Of a DNA stretch of 64,000 bases, positions 63,139-64,000 are shown in pieces. Each line of letters opens with the position of its first letter. Position 1 is the first letter of the stretch. Source of the stretch: Sphingomonas sp. OK281 (lineage in GTDB: Bacteria; Pseudomonadota; Alphaproteobacteria; Sphingomonadales; Sphingomonadaceae); NCBI RefSeq assembly GCF_900115295.1, contig NZ_FOVZ01000004.1:62001-126000 (forward strand), read 5' to 3'. The notes under the pieces were generated by a model, which was not told the origin of the DNA, searched no databases, and was given only the letters and a program-made list of their open reading frames with translations. A program made the translations under genes and the position numbers.

Positions 63139-64000
63139 ATGGCCCAACTCGATACCCGTGAAAAGCTCGAGATCCTCGCCGACGCGGCCAAATACGACGC
63201 GTCCTGCGCATCGTCGGGCACGACCAAGCGCAATTCGAAGGATGGCAAGGGGCTCGGATCGACCGAGGGCATGGGCATCTGCCATGCCTATGCGCCCGAT
63301 GGCCGGTGCATCTCGCTGCTGAAGATCCTGCTGACCAACAGCTGCATCTTCGACTGCCATTATTGCATCAACCGCAAGAGCTCGAACGTCCGCCGCGCCC
63401 GCTTTACGGCGAAGGAAGTCGTCGATCTCACCATCGCCTTCTACAAGCGCAATTACATCGAGGGGCTGTTCCTCTCGTCGGGCATCATCGCGTCGTCGAA
63501 CTACACGATGGAGCAGATGGTCGAGGTCGCGCGGTCGTTGCGCGAGGATCACCAATTTCGCGGCTATATCCACCTCAAGACGATCCCCGATGCCGATCCC
63601 GAACTGGTCCACCAGGCGGGGCTGTACGCGGACCGCGTCTCGATCAACGTCGAACTCCCGACCGCGAACGGCCTGAAGCGGCTCGCCCCCGAGAAGGACG
63701 GCGTCCGCATCGAGACCGCGATGGCCGAGGTGAAGGCCTCGATCATCGACGGCAAGGACGCCAAGGCCAAGTACAAGTCGGCGCCGCGCTATGCCCCCGC
63801 CGGCCAGTCGACCCAGATGATCGTCGGCGCGGACGCGGCGACCGACGGCGACATCGTCCGGAAGGCGTCGACCTTGTACGACCGGTTCGGCCTGCGCCGC
63901 GTCTATTATTCCGCGTTCAGTCCGATCCCGGATGCGAGCGCCGTCCTTCCCCTGCAACGCCCGCCGCTGATGCGCGAGCACCGGTTGTACCAGTCGGACT
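63139..64000 (+). CDS. Putative DNA modification/repair radical SAM protein (partial)
   Basis: This gene runs off the window; 287 codons are visible. The opening MAQLDTREKLEILADAAKYD, then DASCASSGTTKRNS and GMGICHAYAPDGRCISLLKI, and the cluster CIFDCHYCINRKSS (CxxxCxxC) match the radical SAM family usually paired with a UDG-like protein (UdgX-linked). That partner, if present, would lie beyond 64000. The biochemical role is unproven; DNA repair is inferred from pairing and the LexA box. Later segments TIAFYKRNYIEGLFLSSGII and VSINVELPTANGLKRLAPEK fit the family. Confidence 0.9.
   Translation, partial: MAQLDTREKLEILADAAKYDASCASSGTTKRNSKDGKGLGSTEGMGICHAYAPDGRCISLLKILLTNSCIFDCHYCINRKSSNVRRARFTAKEVVDLTIAFYKRNYIEGLFLSSGIIASSNYTMEQMVEVARSLREDHQFRGYIHLKTIPDADPELVHQAGLYADRVSINVELPTANGLKRLAPEKDGVRIETAMAEVKASIIDGKDAKAKYKSAPRYAPAGQSTQMIVGADAATDGDIVRKASTLYDRFGLRRVYYSAFSPIPDASAVLPLQRPPLMREHRLYQSD

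Noticed and set aside
63100..63981. 293-codon minus-strand frame at the right end
   Set aside because: It opposes the radical SAM gene, which has clear cluster motifs; no support for the antisense frame.
1..64000. tRNA, rRNA, integrase or transposase genes
   Set aside because: I looked for these in the gaps and translated frames and saw none, so no mobile-island boundary can be supported.

Overview
The window looks like chromosomal DNA from a sphingomonad (Sphingomonas or a close relative, Alphaproteobacteria). The evidence is the high GC content and strong GC3 bias, the alphaproteobacterial ATP synthase zeta inhibitor (DUF1476), GAAC/GTTC-N7 direct-repeat LexA boxes, TamA/TamB, and many short palindromic repeats of the kind common in sphingomonads. 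Species cannot be fixed from sequence reading alone. I saw no IS element, prophage, CRISPR array, rRNA or tRNA.

Layout. 0-9 kb: a ParD-like antitoxin gene coupled to map, then the minus-strand run tamA-tamB-nagZ. 9-15.6 kb: RNase T2, nadC, nadA with DUF4230 and MBL-fold neighbours, then a zeta inhibitor-bolA-grxD cluster. 15.6-24 kb: leuC, a 34-codon gene, leuD and qor, then a tightly packed run scoA, HAD lipoprotein, DUF5076, scoB, GST, alpha/beta hydrolase. 24-38 kb: a ThDP enzyme, alaS, an M24 peptidase, a DAACS symporter, GST, methyltransferase, recA and ispE, with most of the palindromic repeats. 38-50 kb: TPR protein, ETF-ubiquinone oxidoreductase, UDG-fold protein, Slt-type transglycosylase, moaB, PA0069-family radical SAM protein, a eukaryote/archaea-type proS and an EamA transporter. 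50-55 kb: glycine cleavage operon gcvT-gcvH-gcvPA-gcvPB behind a tandem glycine riboswitch. 55-60 kb: glmU-lipoprotein-glmS, gph and a VanZ-like gene. 60-63 kb: a four-gene set (Tat-exported protein, PqqD-like protein, HprK-related kinase A, nucleotidyltransferase) matching the poorly understood 'HPr-rel-A' system. 63-64 kb: a truncated DNA-repair-type radical SAM gene.

The most noteworthy points are: (1) the HPr-rel-A locus, which includes a candidate exported substrate; (2) perfect GAAC/GTTC-N7 LexA boxes in front of recA and also in front of both radical SAM genes, which suggests a shared SOS regulon; (3) palindromic repeats that have become protein-coding, as a roughly 50-residue in-frame insert in IspE and as the lipoprotein signal peptide of the HAD phosphatase; (4) tiny translationally coupled genes, above all the 34-codon membrane peptide gene between leuC and leuD.

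Most genes are housekeeping and sit in compact, often 1- or 4-base-overlapping operons. The palindromic elements fall into at least five sequence families and are concentrated between operons.
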